This document shows, in pieces, positions 1-9,254 of a stretch of DNA of 64,000 bases. The stretch spans positions 62,001-126,000 of the forward strand of contig DLOZ01000002.1 of assembly GCA_002479765.1 (NCBI GenBank). The letters are read 5' to 3'. A program made the translations under genes and the position numbers. Every line of letters begins with the position of its first letter. Within the stretch, counting starts at the first letter, position 1. The notes under the pieces were generated by a model. It was not told the origin of the DNA. It ran no database searches and saw nothing but the letters and a program-made list of their open reading frames with translations. Source of the stretch: Sphingomonadales bacterium UBA7471 (GTDB taxonomy: Bacteria > Pseudomonadota > Alphaproteobacteria > Sphingomonadales > Sphingomonadaceae).

Positions 1-1173
1 CTTGTTGAAATAGGGCGGGCCAACCGAAATCTTGTCACCCATCGCTTCGGCCGCAAGGGGGTACAGCGTGCCGATGAGCACAACGGCAAGGATAACGCTC
101 AGGAAGATATTGTTCGCCACAATGCCGCCTTCGCGGCTGATGAGCTGAAACGGCTCGCCTTGCTTGACCGAACCAATGCGCAAGGCAAAAATCACAAACG
201 CAAGGCCGGTGTATATCAACATCAACGCAAGAATGAACGCCCCGCGTTCTGGATCGACAGCAAATGCGTGGACGCTGGTTAAAATGCCCGACCGCACCAA
301 GAACGTGCCAGCCATCGACATAGCAAATGCCACGAGCGCCAGCATGATCGTCCATGCGCGCAAAGCGTTTCGCGTCGCAAGCACGCTGACCGAATGCAGA
401 AGTGCGGTTGCCGCGAGCCATGGCAGCAGCGATGCGTTTTCAACGGGGTCCCAGAACCACCAGCCACCCCAGCCGAGCTCATAATAGGCCCAATAACTGC
501 CGGCGGTGATGCCGATGGTCAGGAATATCCACGCCGCCAACACCCAAGGCCGCATCGCACGCGCAAAGGCTGGCCCAACCTGATTGGTCAGCAGTGCGCC
601 CACGGCAAAGGAAAAGGCGATCGAAAGACCGACATAACCGAAATATAAAGTTGGCGGATGGAACGCGAGGCCGACATCCTGTAGCAATGGATTCAGCCCA
701 TTCCCTTCAACAGGCGCAGGGACGAGGCGCTCGAATGGGTTTGACGCGAACAAAAGGAACGCAAAAAAACCAAGGGCAATGAATGCCTGCACCGCCAGCG
801 TGGCATTGAGCGTTTTGGATTCAATCCGCTTTTCCAGCAGCGCAATCGCGGCGCCGGACACCGACAAAACCGATACCCACAGCAGCATCGATCCTTCATG
901 GTTGCCCCATGTGCCCGCAAGTTTGAAAATCAGTGGTTTATCAATGTGGCTGTTGCTGGCGACCAGCAACACCGACAGGTCGGTGACGTAAAACAGCCAC
1001 ATCAGCGCGAGAAACGCGAAAGCGCATAAGGCACCTTGGACATAGGCGGCAGGCTTGATGAGCGGCACAAGCTGCCCCGCCCCGCCGCGCAACAATGTCA
1101 TGCCGCCCACAAGCTGCAGCAGCGCCATTGCGGCGGCCAGCCACAATGCGGCAAGTCCTGCCTCTGCCATCAT
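1..1173 (-). CDS. ccmF: cytochrome c heme lyase CcmF (N-terminal 391 codons; runs off left edge)
   Basis: CcmF is the large polytopic inner-membrane component that ligates heme to apocytochrome c in System I maturation. The frame is open from two adjacent ATGs at 1173 and 1170 to the window edge, so the C-terminal part (family length about 650 residues) is missing. The translation begins MMAEAGLAALWLAAAM and is strongly hydrophobic. It carries the tryptophan-rich heme-handling motif WGGWWFWDPVENAS near residue 235 and a matching SVHAFAVDPERG downstream, both hallmarks of CcmF. The start lies 10 bases after the ccmE stop, with AAGG upstream, so it is the distal gene of ccmC-D-E-F. The function is certain; only the C-terminus is unseen. 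Confidence 0.95.
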   Translation of the reverse strand, partial: MMAEAGLAALWLAAAMALLQLVGGMTLLRGGAGQLVPLIKPAAYVQGALCAFAFLALMWLFYVTDLSVLLVASNSHIDKPLIFKLAGTWGNHEGSMLLWVSVLSVSGAAIALLEKRIESKTLNATLAVQAFIALGFFAFLLFASNPFERLVPAPVEGNGLNPLLQDVGLAFHPPTLYFGYVGLSIAFSFAVGALLTNQVGPAFARAMRPWVLAAWIFLTIGITAGSYWAYYELGWGGWWFWDPVENASLLPWLAATALLHSVSVLATRNALRAWTIMLALVAFAMSMAGTFLVRSGILTSVHAFAVDPERGAFILALMLIYTGLAFVIFALRIGSVKQGEPFQLISREGGIVANNIFLSVILAVVLIGTLYPLAAEAMGDKISVGPPYFNK

Positions 1174-1183
1174 GTCAAAGCCT

Positions 1184-1633
1184 TCATTTTGAAAGCGTGT
1201 CCTTTGTGTGTTCTGCGGAATTCATGTCGATATCCGCCAGTTCTTTGGGCACATAATTTTCGTCATGCTTCGCCAACAGGCTGTCCGCTATAAAGATGCC
1301 GTCGGGACCAAGCCGGCCGTCTGCAACGACACCGGATCCTTCAACGAACAGATCGGGCGTAATACCGCGATAGGCGACCTTTTGCGTTTTATCCTTGTCC
1401 TGCACGGTAAAGGTAATGGAAACGCCATCGGGCGCGCGGACGATTGAGCCCTTTTGCACCATCCCGCCAAGCCGGATGGCCTTACCCGGCGCAACATTGG
1501 CGCTGGCCAAAGTGGTGGGCGTGTAAAAATACGACGCTTCTTCGCGCAATGCCGCGGCGGCGATCAGGCCAGCACCTATCAGGGCGAAAACCGCAATCAC
1601 GGCAAGCAGCAGGCGTTGATGCTTGGGCTTCAT
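1184..1633 (-). CDS. ccmE: cytochrome c-type biogenesis heme chaperone CcmE
   Basis: CcmE is a periplasm-facing, membrane-anchored chaperone that carries heme covalently on a histidine from CcmC to CcmF. The 149-residue protein has the family length: a single N-terminal membrane segment (about residues 8-28, LLLAVIAVFALIGAGLIAAA) followed by an OB-fold domain. The heme-binding motif is visible as LLAKHDENYVP near residues 119-129, whose His is the attachment residue and whose Tyr supports binding. The start ATG overlaps the ccmD stop, which implies translational coupling, and ccmF follows 10 bases downstream. Confidence 0.95.
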   Translation of the reverse strand: MKPKHQRLLLAVIAVFALIGAGLIAAAALREEASYFYTPTTLASANVAPGKAIRLGGMVQKGSIVRAPDGVSITFTVQDKDKTQKVAYRGITPDLFVEGSGVVADGRLGPDGIFIADSLLAKHDENYVPKELADIDMNSAEHTKDTLSK

Positions 1634-1761
1634 GGCTGTTGCCTCAATTCATCTGCCGATGCCTCTGTGCGACGCATGGCAAGATAGCTGGAGATCACAA
1701 GCCAGCTGATGCCAACGCCCGTGACAACAAAAGACGCAATGATGAACGGTGCGTGCGGCAT
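1630..1761 (-). CDS. ccmD: heme exporter protein CcmD (43 residues)
   Basis: This short gene is recognised from position and composition. CcmD is a small single-span protein that helps release holo-CcmE from the CcmABC complex. The frame begins with an ATG sharing bases with the ccmC stop (TGATG at 1759-1763) and its TGA overlaps the ccmE ATG. The peptide starts MPHAPFIIASFVVTGVGISW, has one hydrophobic segment (about residues 6-26) and a charged tail with the sequence MRRTEASADELRQQP. This is the normal CcmD topology: the tail is cytoplasmic and basic just after the membrane span. Confidence 0.85.
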   Translation of the reverse strand: MPHAPFIIASFVVTGVGISWLVISSYLAMRRTEASADELRQQP

Positions 1762-2492
1762 CAATAGTCCGCCATCCGGCGCATACGCGCCTCAATCCGC
1801 ATTTCTGCCAGCGCCGTGCGCATCCGCATCAACACCAACGCGCCGAACAACAGGCTGAAGCCCGCAACAGACACGAAAAGCGGCACCAAATAGGCTTGAT
1901 CGATGGAAGAGCCACCCAAGGTGATGCTCGCCTTTTGGTGCTGGCTTTCCCACCAGATGACGGATCGGTTGATGATCGGAATGTTGACGGCACCGATGAT
2001 ACCGAAAACAGCTGCAACGCGGCTGGTATCACCCTTCTCGCTCGATGCGTTCGAAAGCGCGATATATCCGAGATATAGGAAGAACAGCACCAGCATGGAT
2101 GTCAGCCGGCCATCCCACACCCACCATGTGCCCCATGTTGGCCTGCCCCAGATCGACCCAGTGATCAGGCAAATCGCCGCAAAGGTCGCGCCAGGGACAG
2201 CAATTGCGCGCGCCGACACGCCAGCAAGTGGGTGACGCCAGACCAGCTGAACGATGCTCGCAATCGCAATGCCGGTCCATCCGCCCATACCGAGCCAAGC
2301 GGCGGGCACATGAACGAAAATAATCTTTACGGTATCGCCCATGAGCCGTTCAGTTGGCGTGAAGAACGCACCCCACAGGCAAGCCCCAAGCGTCAATGCG
2401 ATGCCCAGCCACAACAGCCAAGGCGTAAGTGGCTTTGCGATTCGCAGAAAGCGGGCAGGATTGGCAAAACGATGCATAACTGGGCGACGCAT
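1761..2492 (-). CDS. ccmC: heme exporter/handling protein CcmC
   Basis: CcmC transfers heme to CcmE at the outer face of the inner membrane. The 243-residue protein has about six predicted membrane segments and the tryptophan-rich motif WGTWWVWDGRLTS near residues 121-133. Conserved histidines that would flank the heme sit before it (FVHVPAAWLG) and after it (WWESQHQKAS). An ATG five codons downstream (MHRFANPARF) is an alternative start. The ATP-binding and permease partners CcmA and CcmB are not adjacent but lie at 35.5-36.8 kb on the other strand. Confidence 0.95.
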   Translation of the reverse strand: MRRPVMHRFANPARFLRIAKPLTPWLLWLGIALTLGACLWGAFFTPTERLMGDTVKIIFVHVPAAWLGMGGWTGIAIASIVQLVWRHPLAGVSARAIAVPGATFAAICLITGSIWGRPTWGTWWVWDGRLTSMLVLFFLYLGYIALSNASSEKGDTSRVAAVFGIIGAVNIPIINRSVIWWESQHQKASITLGGSSIDQAYLVPLFVSVAGFSLLFGALVLMRMRTALAEMRIEARMRRMADY

Positions 2493-2529
2493 CTAGCACC
2501 ACCAAAGCGTTACGCCAATGGATTTGGCA

Positions 2530-3561
2530 TCAGCGGCCAATAAGCTTTTGCGCCATATTGTCGGCGACTTCCGCCGGTGTCTTGCCGGTCGAATCGCTTT
2601 CCTTCCAGATTGCCGCCAATCGGCCTGCAATGGCATCAATGCGCCGGTTAATCTCGGCATCGTCGGCATTTTCGATATGGCGCAGCACGTTGATAATACC
2701 GCCTGCGTTAATGACATAATCCGGCGCATATAAGATACCGCGGTCGGCGAGCATCCGACCTTCAGGGCCAGTCGCCAGCTGGTTGTTTGCACCACCGGCA
2801 ACGGCGCGCACTTTTAACGCTGCTACGCTGGCCTCGGTCAGTACCGCACCAAGCGCGCACGGGCTGAACACATCTGCTTCCAATGTCATAATCGCATCGG
2901 CCGCAACACTTTGCCCGCCGAGTTCACGCGCAAGATCTGCAGCGCGCTGCGCGTCAACATCTGCAAGCGTCAGCTTGGCGCCCTCTGCCGCCAGATAACG
3001 CGCGAGCCCGCCGCCGACGCTACCAACGCCCTGAATGGCCACATGGACGCCATGAAGGTCGTCGGTACACAGCGCATGCTTGACCGCTGCCTTAACGCCC
3101 AGAAACACGCCACGCGCCGTATATGGACCGGGATCGCCACCTTGGTCCGGAAGTCCGGCAACATGCGGGGTAACCTTGGAAACGGCGACCATGTCCGCTT
3201 CGGAAATGCCCACATCCTGCGCAGTGATATATTTGCCGCCGAGCGAGTCGACCGCACGTCCAAACGCTTCAAGCAATTCTTGCGGCTTTGCCCGCTGCGG
3301 ATTCGCCAAAATAACGGCTTTACCACCACCTGCAGATAGCCCTGCCATGGCGTTTTTGTAGCTCATACCGCGCGACAAACGGAGCGCATCGGTGATCGCC
3401 GCCTGCGAATCGGCATAATGCCAGAAACGCGTTCCGCCCGCTGCCGGCCCCAAATGAGTCGAGTGCACGGCAATGACGGCCTTGAGCCCTGTCGCGCGGT
3501 CATCAAACACATGGACCGCCTCATGCGAGTCAAAGTCTGGCAAATCCCAAATAGCGGGCAT
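2530..3561 (-). CDS. Leu/Glu/Phe/Val dehydrogenase family protein (leucine dehydrogenase-like)
   Basis: NAD-dependent oxidative deamination of branched-chain or related amino acids is the family reaction. The 343-residue protein starts MPAIWDLPDFDSHE and is close to the usual length of about 350. The N-terminal catalytic half has the glycine-rich lysine motif SAGGGKAVI. The Rossmann half shows GVGSVGGGLARYLAAEGAKLTLADVD and ends with the family's AGGANNQL. I chose the ATG at 3561, which has GGGAG eight bases upstream. A longer frame to 3756 would read through tRNA-His in antisense and is rejected. A 17-bp palindrome lies 63 bases upstream. Leucine versus glutamate or valine specificity cannot be settled by eye. 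Confidence 0.85.
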   Translation of the reverse strand: MPAIWDLPDFDSHEAVHVFDDRATGLKAVIAVHSTHLGPAAGGTRFWHYADSQAAITDALRLSRGMSYKNAMAGLSAGGGKAVILANPQRAKPQELLEAFGRAVDSLGGKYITAQDVGISEADMVAVSKVTPHVAGLPDQGGDPGPYTARGVFLGVKAAVKHALCTDDLHGVHVAIQGVGSVGGGLARYLAAEGAKLTLADVDAQRAADLARELGGQSVAADAIMTLEADVFSPCALGAVLTEASVAALKVRAVAGGANNQLATGPEGRMLADRGILYAPDYVINAGGIINVLRHIENADDAEINRRIDAIAGRLAAIWKESDSTGKTPAEVADNMAQKLIGR

Positions 3562-3623
3562 CTCGTCACTCCCAAATACGGACGAATTTAATCCAACGAC
3601 AGTCGAAATCAAATTACACATCA

Positions 3624-3640
3624 GCGTAATAATATTACGC
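3624..3640. promoter_or_regulatory. perfect 17-bp palindrome upstream of the amino acid dehydrogenase
   Basis: GCGTAATA-A-TATTACGC is a perfect dyad. It lies in the 115-base gap between tRNA-His and the dehydrogenase start, at a distance that fits an operator or an activator site. An Lrp/AsnC-type regulator is a reasonable guess because such regulators commonly sit with amino acid dehydrogenases, but no regulator gene is adjacent here. Confidence 0.45.
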
Positions 3641-3676
3641 AATGCGAAAGTCACTCGGATTATGCGGGGGAATAAA

Positions 3677-3754
3677 TGGGGCGACCGAGGGGTCTCGAAC
3701 CCCCGACCTCTGGTACCACAAACCAGCGCTCTAACCAACTGAGCTACGGTCGCC
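3677..3754 (-). tRNA. tRNA-His (anticodon GTG)
   Basis: The minus strand folds as a full cloverleaf. The acceptor is GCGACCG/CGGTCGC, with the extra 5' G (G-1) opposite C73 that is diagnostic of tRNA-His. The D arm contains GCTCAGTTGG, the anticodon arm CTGGT-TTGTGGT-ACCAG carries anticodon GTG, and the T loop is TTCGAGA. The 3' CCA is encoded. Confidence 0.97.
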
Positions 3755-3807
3755 ATAGCGCCACTAAGGCAGGCGCGTTCCTATATTTTGGCCTTAAGAT
3801 TATCACA

Positions 3808-3827
3808 TGCCGGGCGTCAACCCGGCA
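3808..3827 (-). terminator. GC-rich hairpin after rpmE
   Basis: TGCCGGG and CCCGGCA form a 7-bp stem with a 6-base loop just past the rpmE stop. It lacks a clear U tract, so it may be an mRNA 3'-end stabiliser or a weak terminator. Confidence 0.4.
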
Positions 3828-3838
3828 CGCTGATTATC

Positions 3839-4066
3839 TTACTTCTTGAGGCTAAGGCCACCAAAGCGCTTGTTGAACTGCGCAACGCGGCCGCCTGTGT
3901 CGAGCATACGGCCCGAACCACCGGTCCATGCTGGGTGCGAAGTCGGGTCAATATCCAGAGCCAATGTGTCGCCTTCCTTGCCCCAGGTGGAGCGTGTTTC
4001 GAAGACGGTGCCATCGGTCATCTGCACCTTGATCATGTGATAATCGGGGTGAATGTCGGGTTTCAT
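3839..4066 (-). CDS. rpmE: 50S ribosomal protein L31 (cysteine-free form)
   Basis: This is a small 75-residue ribosomal protein beginning [20 protein letters not shown], with the L31 motif HPAWTG near residue 44. It contains no cysteine, so it is the zinc-independent form, in contrast to the CxxC form. ATG 4066 is preceded by AAGGAATT. It is flanked by tRNA-His and fabZ and probably has its own promoter in the 112 bases upstream. Confidence 0.95.
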   Translation of the reverse strand: MKPDIHPDYHMIKVQMTDGTVFETRSTWGKEGDTLALDIDPTSHPAWTGGSGRMLDTGGRVAQFNKRFGGLSLKK

Positions 4067-4178
4067 ATATAATTCCTTTGTTCAGCAACCGGTTTCCGAC
4101 CGGAGGCCCTAAATTCGGAAGCGCCGCGCATAGCGGTGGACGCCAGTTATAGCAAGATTCAATTATCAGCGAATATTA

Positions 4179-4640
4179 TCACGCTGGCGGATCGGCGATC
4201 ATGGCCATGAAATCGGCTTCCGCCGCGACCTGATCCCCCATCATCGCACGCCCCGCGAATTTACAAACCCGCGGACGCTTTTGCACAAATTCGACATTCA
4301 GATGCAGCAAACAACCAGGCTCGACGGGCGCACGGAACTTCGCATTGTCGATGGACATGAAATATACGAGCTTGCCTGAACCAATCAACCCAAGGCTCTC
4401 CATCGCCAAAACACCAGCCGCTTGGGCCAGCGCCTCGACAATCAGCACGCCGGGCATGATAGGACGTCCGGGGAAATGTCCCTGAAAGAACCCTTCATTG
4501 ATTGTTACGGCTTTGATCGCGCTGATGCGCTCATCAGGGACAAGCTGTTCAACGCGGTCAACCAGCAACATCGGGTAGCGGTGCGGCAGCACCGACATAA
4601 CCCGGCGGACGTCATAGTTGCTAAAATCAGCTTCGCTCAT
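4179..4640 (-). CDS. fabZ: 3-hydroxyacyl-ACP dehydratase FabZ
   Basis: FabZ dehydrates beta-hydroxyacyl-ACP in fatty acid synthesis. The 153-residue hot-dog protein carries the catalytic His motif [12 protein letters not shown] (about residues 55-66) followed by EALAQAAG with the catalytic Glu. It begins five bases after the skp stop, so it is the last gene of bamA-skp-fabZ. This pairing with outer-membrane assembly genes is common in proteobacteria. The usual lpxD and lpxA neighbours are absent. Confidence 0.96.
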   Translation of the reverse strand: MSEADFSNYDVRRVMSVLPHRYPMLLVDRVEQLVPDERISAIKAVTINEGFFQGHFPGRPIMPGVLIVEALAQAAGVLAMESLGLIGSGKLVYFMSIDNAKFRAPVEPGCLLHLNVEFVQKRPRVCKFAGRAMMGDQVAAEADFMAMIADPPA

Positions 4641-4645
4641 TCCGC

Positions 4646-5350
4646 TTAGCGGCTTTCAGGCTGTGCTGCAGGGTTTGCTGGTGCAGCGGCACGTGGCTGC
4701 GCCGCAGCGGCCTGAGCGGCTTGCATCTGCGCTGCGTTGTTAAACAACTGCTGAATTTGCTGATACAAAGCGCCAACCGGACGCGACGGACGCCAGCCAG
4801 CAGGTGGTGTGATCGATGCTGCTGGAATAGCTTTATCCAATTCAGCGGTAATCGCTGGCGTTACGTCAACGGCTTCAGGTGCCCAAACAAATGCATCTGG
4901 TGTCAAAATGACGCTGATTTTCTTTGCAGCAATAACGGCCTGCTGCGCCGCGTCATACTTCAATGCGACCTGTTCAACGGCATATAACTGCGCCAAGATA
5001 ATCGGTTCTTGAAGCGTATTGATTTCCTGTTGCTTGGCATCAAGCTGCGTCAGCAAAGGGTTTTTCGCCTTAACTGCTGCGTCGAGCTCAGCCTGGGTCA
5101 GCTCTTTATCTTTATTGGTATCAAGCTGCACATTGATATTGTTGATTTCCTGACGCTTGGCTTGCATCTGCTGAACGGCCGATGCGTATTGCGCGCCGAT
5201 CTGTTGATATGCCGTGCCGAGTGCTTTTGAACGGGCAATAGCGACCGCTGTTTGGGCGGTTGCAATGCCGGATACTTGAGCCGTTGCAGGAACAGCGATT
5301 GCTGTTGCGGACAAAAGAGCTGCCACGATGGCAATGTTACGAATTTTCAT
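4646..5350 (-). CDS. skp: OmpH/Skp-family periplasmic chaperone
   Basis: Skp holds unfolded outer-membrane proteins in the periplasm for delivery to BamA. The 234-residue product has a clear signal peptide ([20 protein letters not shown], cleavage near ATAQ-VS). A long region rich in Ala, Gln, Lys and Glu (about residues 40-130) has the heptad look of the Skp coiled-coil tentacles. It is longer than enterobacterial Skp (about 160), with a Gln/Ala/Pro-rich tail typical of sphingomonad homologues. The start ATG overlaps the bamA stop (TAATG). Confidence 0.88.
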   Translation of the reverse strand: MKIRNIAIVAALLSATAIAVPATAQVSGIATAQTAVAIARSKALGTAYQQIGAQYASAVQQMQAKRQEINNINVQLDTNKDKELTQAELDAAVKAKNPLLTQLDAKQQEINTLQEPIILAQLYAVEQVALKYDAAQQAVIAAKKISVILTPDAFVWAPEAVDVTPAITAELDKAIPAASITPPAGWRPSRPVGALYQQIQQLFNNAAQMQAAQAAAAQPRAAAPANPAAQPESR

Positions 5351-8025
5351 TAGAATTGAGTCCCTACGTTAAATGTGAACAATTTGGTGTCGTCGCCGGG
5401 CTGTTTTAGCAGCGCACGGGCAATATCAAGCCGGAACGGACCAAAAGGCGAATTCCAGTTTACGCCAAAACCAACAGACATACGCGGCTTCCATGTGTCA
5501 CCAAAGAACCGCTCTTCGAAACGCAACGCAGATATGCGCGCCGATCCATCGGCATTGGTGGGCTCTGTTGAAGTCTGCAATGTCCCCATGAAGTCGACAA
5601 AATAATATAGCGGCGCCCCCTGCGTGCCATCAGGCAATATTTCGCGTTGCTGAACCGTCTGCAATATCGGACGGGTTACATCGAAAACCGAACCTACATC
5701 AAGGAACAAGGATGGGCGCAGACCCAATTCCCTTGCACCACTGCCCAGCGGAATCTGAAGCTCCGCACGGCCCATATAATAAGCCCGACCACCGATGGCG
5801 TCGTCTTGAATCTGGTTCCGGTCCGTCAATGCCGTGTTCACGGCTACGCCGTTGACGATATTGCCTTGAAAGAACACGCGCTGCACCCGTGGACCGACGC
5901 CACGAATATCAAACCCGCGCATCTGTGGTTCACCAAGGTAGAAACGATCGGTCAAACGGACGTCATCAACGCCCGCTGACTCAAGGCCGCGGCTTTCGAG
6001 CGGATGGATATATCCGCCCTCAAATGACAGGCCGAACACAAAATTCCCAAATGGCTTCCAGAATTTGTCCGCGTTAATGCGCGACCTGACATATTTAACG
6101 CTGCCGCCAAGCCCTGCGACATCTTGGCTGATACCAATACTCTGGCCGCGCGTTGGACGGATCCGGTTGTCGCGATCATCATATAACAAGGTATAACCCA
6201 GCGATGACGTCAGGCGTTTACCCGTGGCATCACACAGGAACCGACCGGCCACGATTGGATCGCACGACGCAGGTAAAGGCCCCACACCATCTGGGTCAGT
6301 GAAAAACGTGTTTTCATCCAACGAGATGTCGTCCTCGCTAAGGCCATAGCGTGCTTGGAAATAGATATATTCATTCACCGGCACACCAACGCGCAGTTGG
6401 AACCCTGTGGTTGCCTGCTGATAGGTTGTGTTGCGTTGATTGTTGAAGAAGTTGAAGCTGTTCAAATCACGGCGGAAGATATCGCCGGACACCGCAATTG
6501 AACGGTCAAACAGATAGGGCTCGGTAAACCCGATTTCAGCGGACTTCGAATAAGACGAATATGAGATATTCGTACGCAATTCCTGGCCAACGCCGCGGAA
6601 GTTCCGCTGCCTTACGGAACCTTGGAAAATGAAGTTTTCGATCGACGAAAAACCAGCCGAGAGCGACAATTCACCCGTTGCCTTTTCCTCGACATTTGAT
6701 GTCAGCACGATGCGGTCGGGCGCAGTGCCCTGTGTTTGCTCGACTTCAAGATCTTCTTGGAAATAACCGAGTGACTTGATGCGTTCTGCGGTGCGCTTCA
6801 CCTGAATGCTATTAAATGCGTCGCCTTCGTTCAAACGGAACTCACGGCGAACGACCTTGTCTTGGGTCAGGGTATTGCCGTTAATGTCGATACGCTCAAC
6901 AAACACCCGCGGCGATTCCGCCACGTTGAATGTGATACCCATCGTCAACGTTTCTTTGTCGCGCTGGAAATCGGGGTTCACGTCGGCAAAGGCATAACCA
7001 AATAGACCCGCGGTTTCGGAAAGGCTTTCGACCGTATCCTCGACCATCTTGGCATTGTACCAATCGCCCTTTTTCATGCGCAATGTCGTTGTCAGACGTT
7101 CGGAATCGAAATCGCGGATTTGGCTTTCAACCTTCACATCGCCGAATTTGTAGCGTTCGCCTTCTTCCACCACATAAGTGATGATGAAATCCTGCTTGTC
7201 GGGCGTCAGTTCCGCAATAGCGGATACCACGCGGAAATCGGCATAGCCTTGCGTCAGATAAAACTGACGCAGCTTTTGTTGGTCGAATGCCAAACGATCA
7301 GGGTCGTAGCTGGTGCCTGAGCTGAAGAAACGGTAAAAACGCGCTTGCTTCGTCACCATTTCGCCACGCAGGTCCCCATCGGAAAACTTTTCGTTGCCGA
7401 TGATGTTGATCTGCTGAACTTTTGACTTGGGGCCTTCGGTGATTTCGAAAACGATATCGACGCGGTTCTGATCCAACTGGACCAGCTTGGGCTCAACCAC
7501 CGCAGCAAAGCGCCCCTGACGCTTGTACAGTTCGACGATGCGCGCAACATCCGCGCGGACTTTCGAACGCGAATAAATCTGGCGCGGCGCCAACTTTATT
7601 TCGGGTTCGATCTTGTCGTTCTTGATACGCTTATTGCCTTCAAGAATGATGCGGTTCACCACCGGGTTTTCGCGCACTTCAATGACAACCGCGCCCGAAT
7701 TGTTGCGCACGGCGACGTCCGCAAATAATTCCGTCGCGTATAGATCTTTCAACGCTTGGTCGGCAGAAGCCTGGGTCCAAAGCTGTCCCGTGCGTAAGCG
7801 GATGTACGACCGGACTGTATCGCCCTCGAGTCGCTGTGTACCAACAACGGTAATGGACTTGATTTCATCGAATGTAGCTGGCGCAGTTGGCTCAGCGGCT
7901 GGTGCCGGTGGCGGCGGCGTTGCTTGCGCAAATGCGGGCGTCACCATGCCTGACGCCGCAAGGGCGGTGGAACCCATCAAAAAAATGCCAACGCTCTTGA
8001 GGTTGCCGAAAGGTCTACTTTTCAT
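5350..8025 (-). CDS. bamA: outer membrane protein assembly factor BamA
   Basis: BamA inserts beta-barrel proteins into the outer membrane. The 891-residue product starts MKSRPFGNLKSVGIFLMGST and has a signal peptide ending near AFAQA. Five POTRA-like repeats follow (to about residue 430), containing phrases such as IRLRTGQLWTQASADQALKD and VVIEVRENPVVNRIILEGNK. The 16-strand barrel follows, ending in the aromatic C-terminus FNVGTQF. ATG 8025 is favoured because GGA sits five bases upstream. An ATG two codons earlier is possible, and the longer frame to 8115 lacks support. It is transcribed with skp and fabZ, and rseP lies upstream. Confidence 0.96.
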   Translation of the reverse strand: MKSRPFGNLKSVGIFLMGSTALAASGMVTPAFAQATPPPPAPAAEPTAPATFDEIKSITVVGTQRLEGDTVRSYIRLRTGQLWTQASADQALKDLYATELFADVAVRNNSGAVVIEVRENPVVNRIILEGNKRIKNDKIEPEIKLAPRQIYSRSKVRADVARIVELYKRQGRFAAVVEPKLVQLDQNRVDIVFEITEGPKSKVQQINIIGNEKFSDGDLRGEMVTKQARFYRFFSSGTSYDPDRLAFDQQKLRQFYLTQGYADFRVVSAIAELTPDKQDFIITYVVEEGERYKFGDVKVESQIRDFDSERLTTTLRMKKGDWYNAKMVEDTVESLSETAGLFGYAFADVNPDFQRDKETLTMGITFNVAESPRVFVERIDINGNTLTQDKVVRREFRLNEGDAFNSIQVKRTAERIKSLGYFQEDLEVEQTQGTAPDRIVLTSNVEEKATGELSLSAGFSSIENFIFQGSVRQRNFRGVGQELRTNISYSSYSKSAEIGFTEPYLFDRSIAVSGDIFRRDLNSFNFFNNQRNTTYQQATTGFQLRVGVPVNEYIYFQARYGLSEDDISLDENTFFTDPDGVGPLPASCDPIVAGRFLCDATGKRLTSSLGYTLLYDDRDNRIRPTRGQSIGISQDVAGLGGSVKYVRSRINADKFWKPFGNFVFGLSFEGGYIHPLESRGLESAGVDDVRLTDRFYLGEPQMRGFDIRGVGPRVQRVFFQGNIVNGVAVNTALTDRNQIQDDAIGGRAYYMGRAELQIPLGSGARELGLRPSLFLDVGSVFDVTRPILQTVQQREILPDGTQGAPLYYFVDFMGTLQTSTEPTNADGSARISALRFEERFFGDTWKPRMSVGFGVNWNSPFGPFRLDIARALLKQPGDDTKLFTFNVGTQF

Positions 8026-8132
8026 TGTCATCCGATCTGATGTCCGGCCCCCACCGGGAGTTGGCGTATTGCCGCTAAAACGGTTTTGCGTCCCTGCCCC
8101 ATGCAGCGCCCGCAATCAAGTATGCAATGCCT

Positions 8133-9254
8133 TCAGCCGCTTTCAAAAAGCCCGAAAGACGCAAGATCATTAAATGTCACCATCAGCATGAACGCCGCTA
8201 GCATCGCAAAACCTGCACGAAAAGCCCACTCCTGAACTTGTGCCGTTGCGGGACGTCTGCGTATCGCCTCAATTCCGTAGAGCAAAAGATGTCCTCCATC
8301 GAGCATCGGGATTGGCAGCAAATTGATGAACCCCAAGTTAATCGAGATGAGCGCCGCAAGGCTTATGAACGTCAATATGCCAAGGCTCATCGCTTCGCCG
8401 GAAACTTTTGCGATTTTCAACGGCCCACCAAGTTCGGAAAGCGGACGCCTGCCCGAAATAATCTGCCCAAGGCCGATTATCTGCTGACGCAAGACCTTGC
8501 CTGTTTGCAAGACAGCGGCCCATGGTGCCTCCAATAATCCGACTTCGCGGATTTCAACCTTGCTGGCGCCAACGCCAATGCGGCCAATACGGTATTCGTT
8601 GCCAAAGCGATCGGTCTCTTTGACTTCGGCCACAACCGCTTCTTTTACCAACCGCTTGCCATTGCGTTCGATTTCGATAACGGCACGCTCACCGGGGATC
8701 ATGATGCTCTCGTTGGCCATCTGGTTAAAGGTTTCGATGTTGCGTCCGTTGAATTTCAGTACGCGGTCGCCCGGCATCAAACCCACTTCTGCGGCAGGGC
8801 TTCCGGGTTGAACCACGTCCAATACCGGCGGTGTAACCGATTTCCCGAATGCCAGCAGAAAGCCCATGAAGATCAATATCGCGAGCAAGAAGTTCACCGC
8901 GGGCCCAGCAAACACGATCAACGCGCGCTGCCACAGCGTCTTGGACTGAAAAGTCTGGTTGCGCTCGGCCTCGGGCAATTGCCGCCAGCTGTCATCGGCT
9001 TGACTGGACGGGTTCATGTCACCTGCAAACTGGACATATCCGCCCAATGGCAACAGTCCAATCCGCCACAGCGTGCCACGCTTGTCCACCCTGCCCCAAA
9101 TTTGCGGGCCAAAGCCGATGGAGAATTTGTCGGCCTTCACGCCGAACCATCGGCCGACGACATAATGCCCAAGTTCATGCACAACGACTAAAGACCCGAT
9201 CAGCGCAATGAACGCGATCAGGGTCAAAAAGATATTGGGTGATTCAGTTGCCAC
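8133..9254 (-). CDS. rseP: site-2 protease RseP/RIP metalloprotease
   Basis: This is an intramembrane zinc metalloprotease that cleaves membrane-bound anti-sigma factors. The 373-residue protein shows the zinc motif VVHELGHYVVGRW in the first membrane segment (His/Glu/His near residues 25-30). A PDZ domain lies in the middle (PGSPAAEVGLMPGDRVLKFNG), and the second metal motif NLLPIPMLDGGHLL is near residue 310. The start overlaps the end of dxr by 11 bases, consistent with the conserved dxr-rseP-bamA order. Confidence 0.95.
   Translation of the reverse strand: MATESPNIFLTLIAFIALIGSLVVVHELGHYVVGRWFGVKADKFSIGFGPQIWGRVDKRGTLWRIGLLPLGGYVQFAGDMNPSSQADDSWRQLPEAERNQTFQSKTLWQRALIVFAGPAVNFLLAILIFMGFLLAFGKSVTPPVLDVVQPGSPAAEVGLMPGDRVLKFNGRNIETFNQMANESIMIPGERAVIEIERNGKRLVKEAVVAEVKETDRFGNEYRIGRIGVGASKVEIREVGLLEAPWAAVLQTGKVLRQQIIGLGQIISGRRPLSELGGPLKIAKVSGEAMSLGILTFISLAALISINLGFINLLPIPMLDGGHLLLYGIEAIRRRPATAQVQEWAFRAGFAMLAAFMLMVTFNDLASFGLFESG

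Noticed and set aside
3562..3756. N-terminal extension of the amino acid dehydrogenase frame
   Set aside because: It is the antisense-frame reading through tRNA-His, and homologues begin at MPAIW-like starts.
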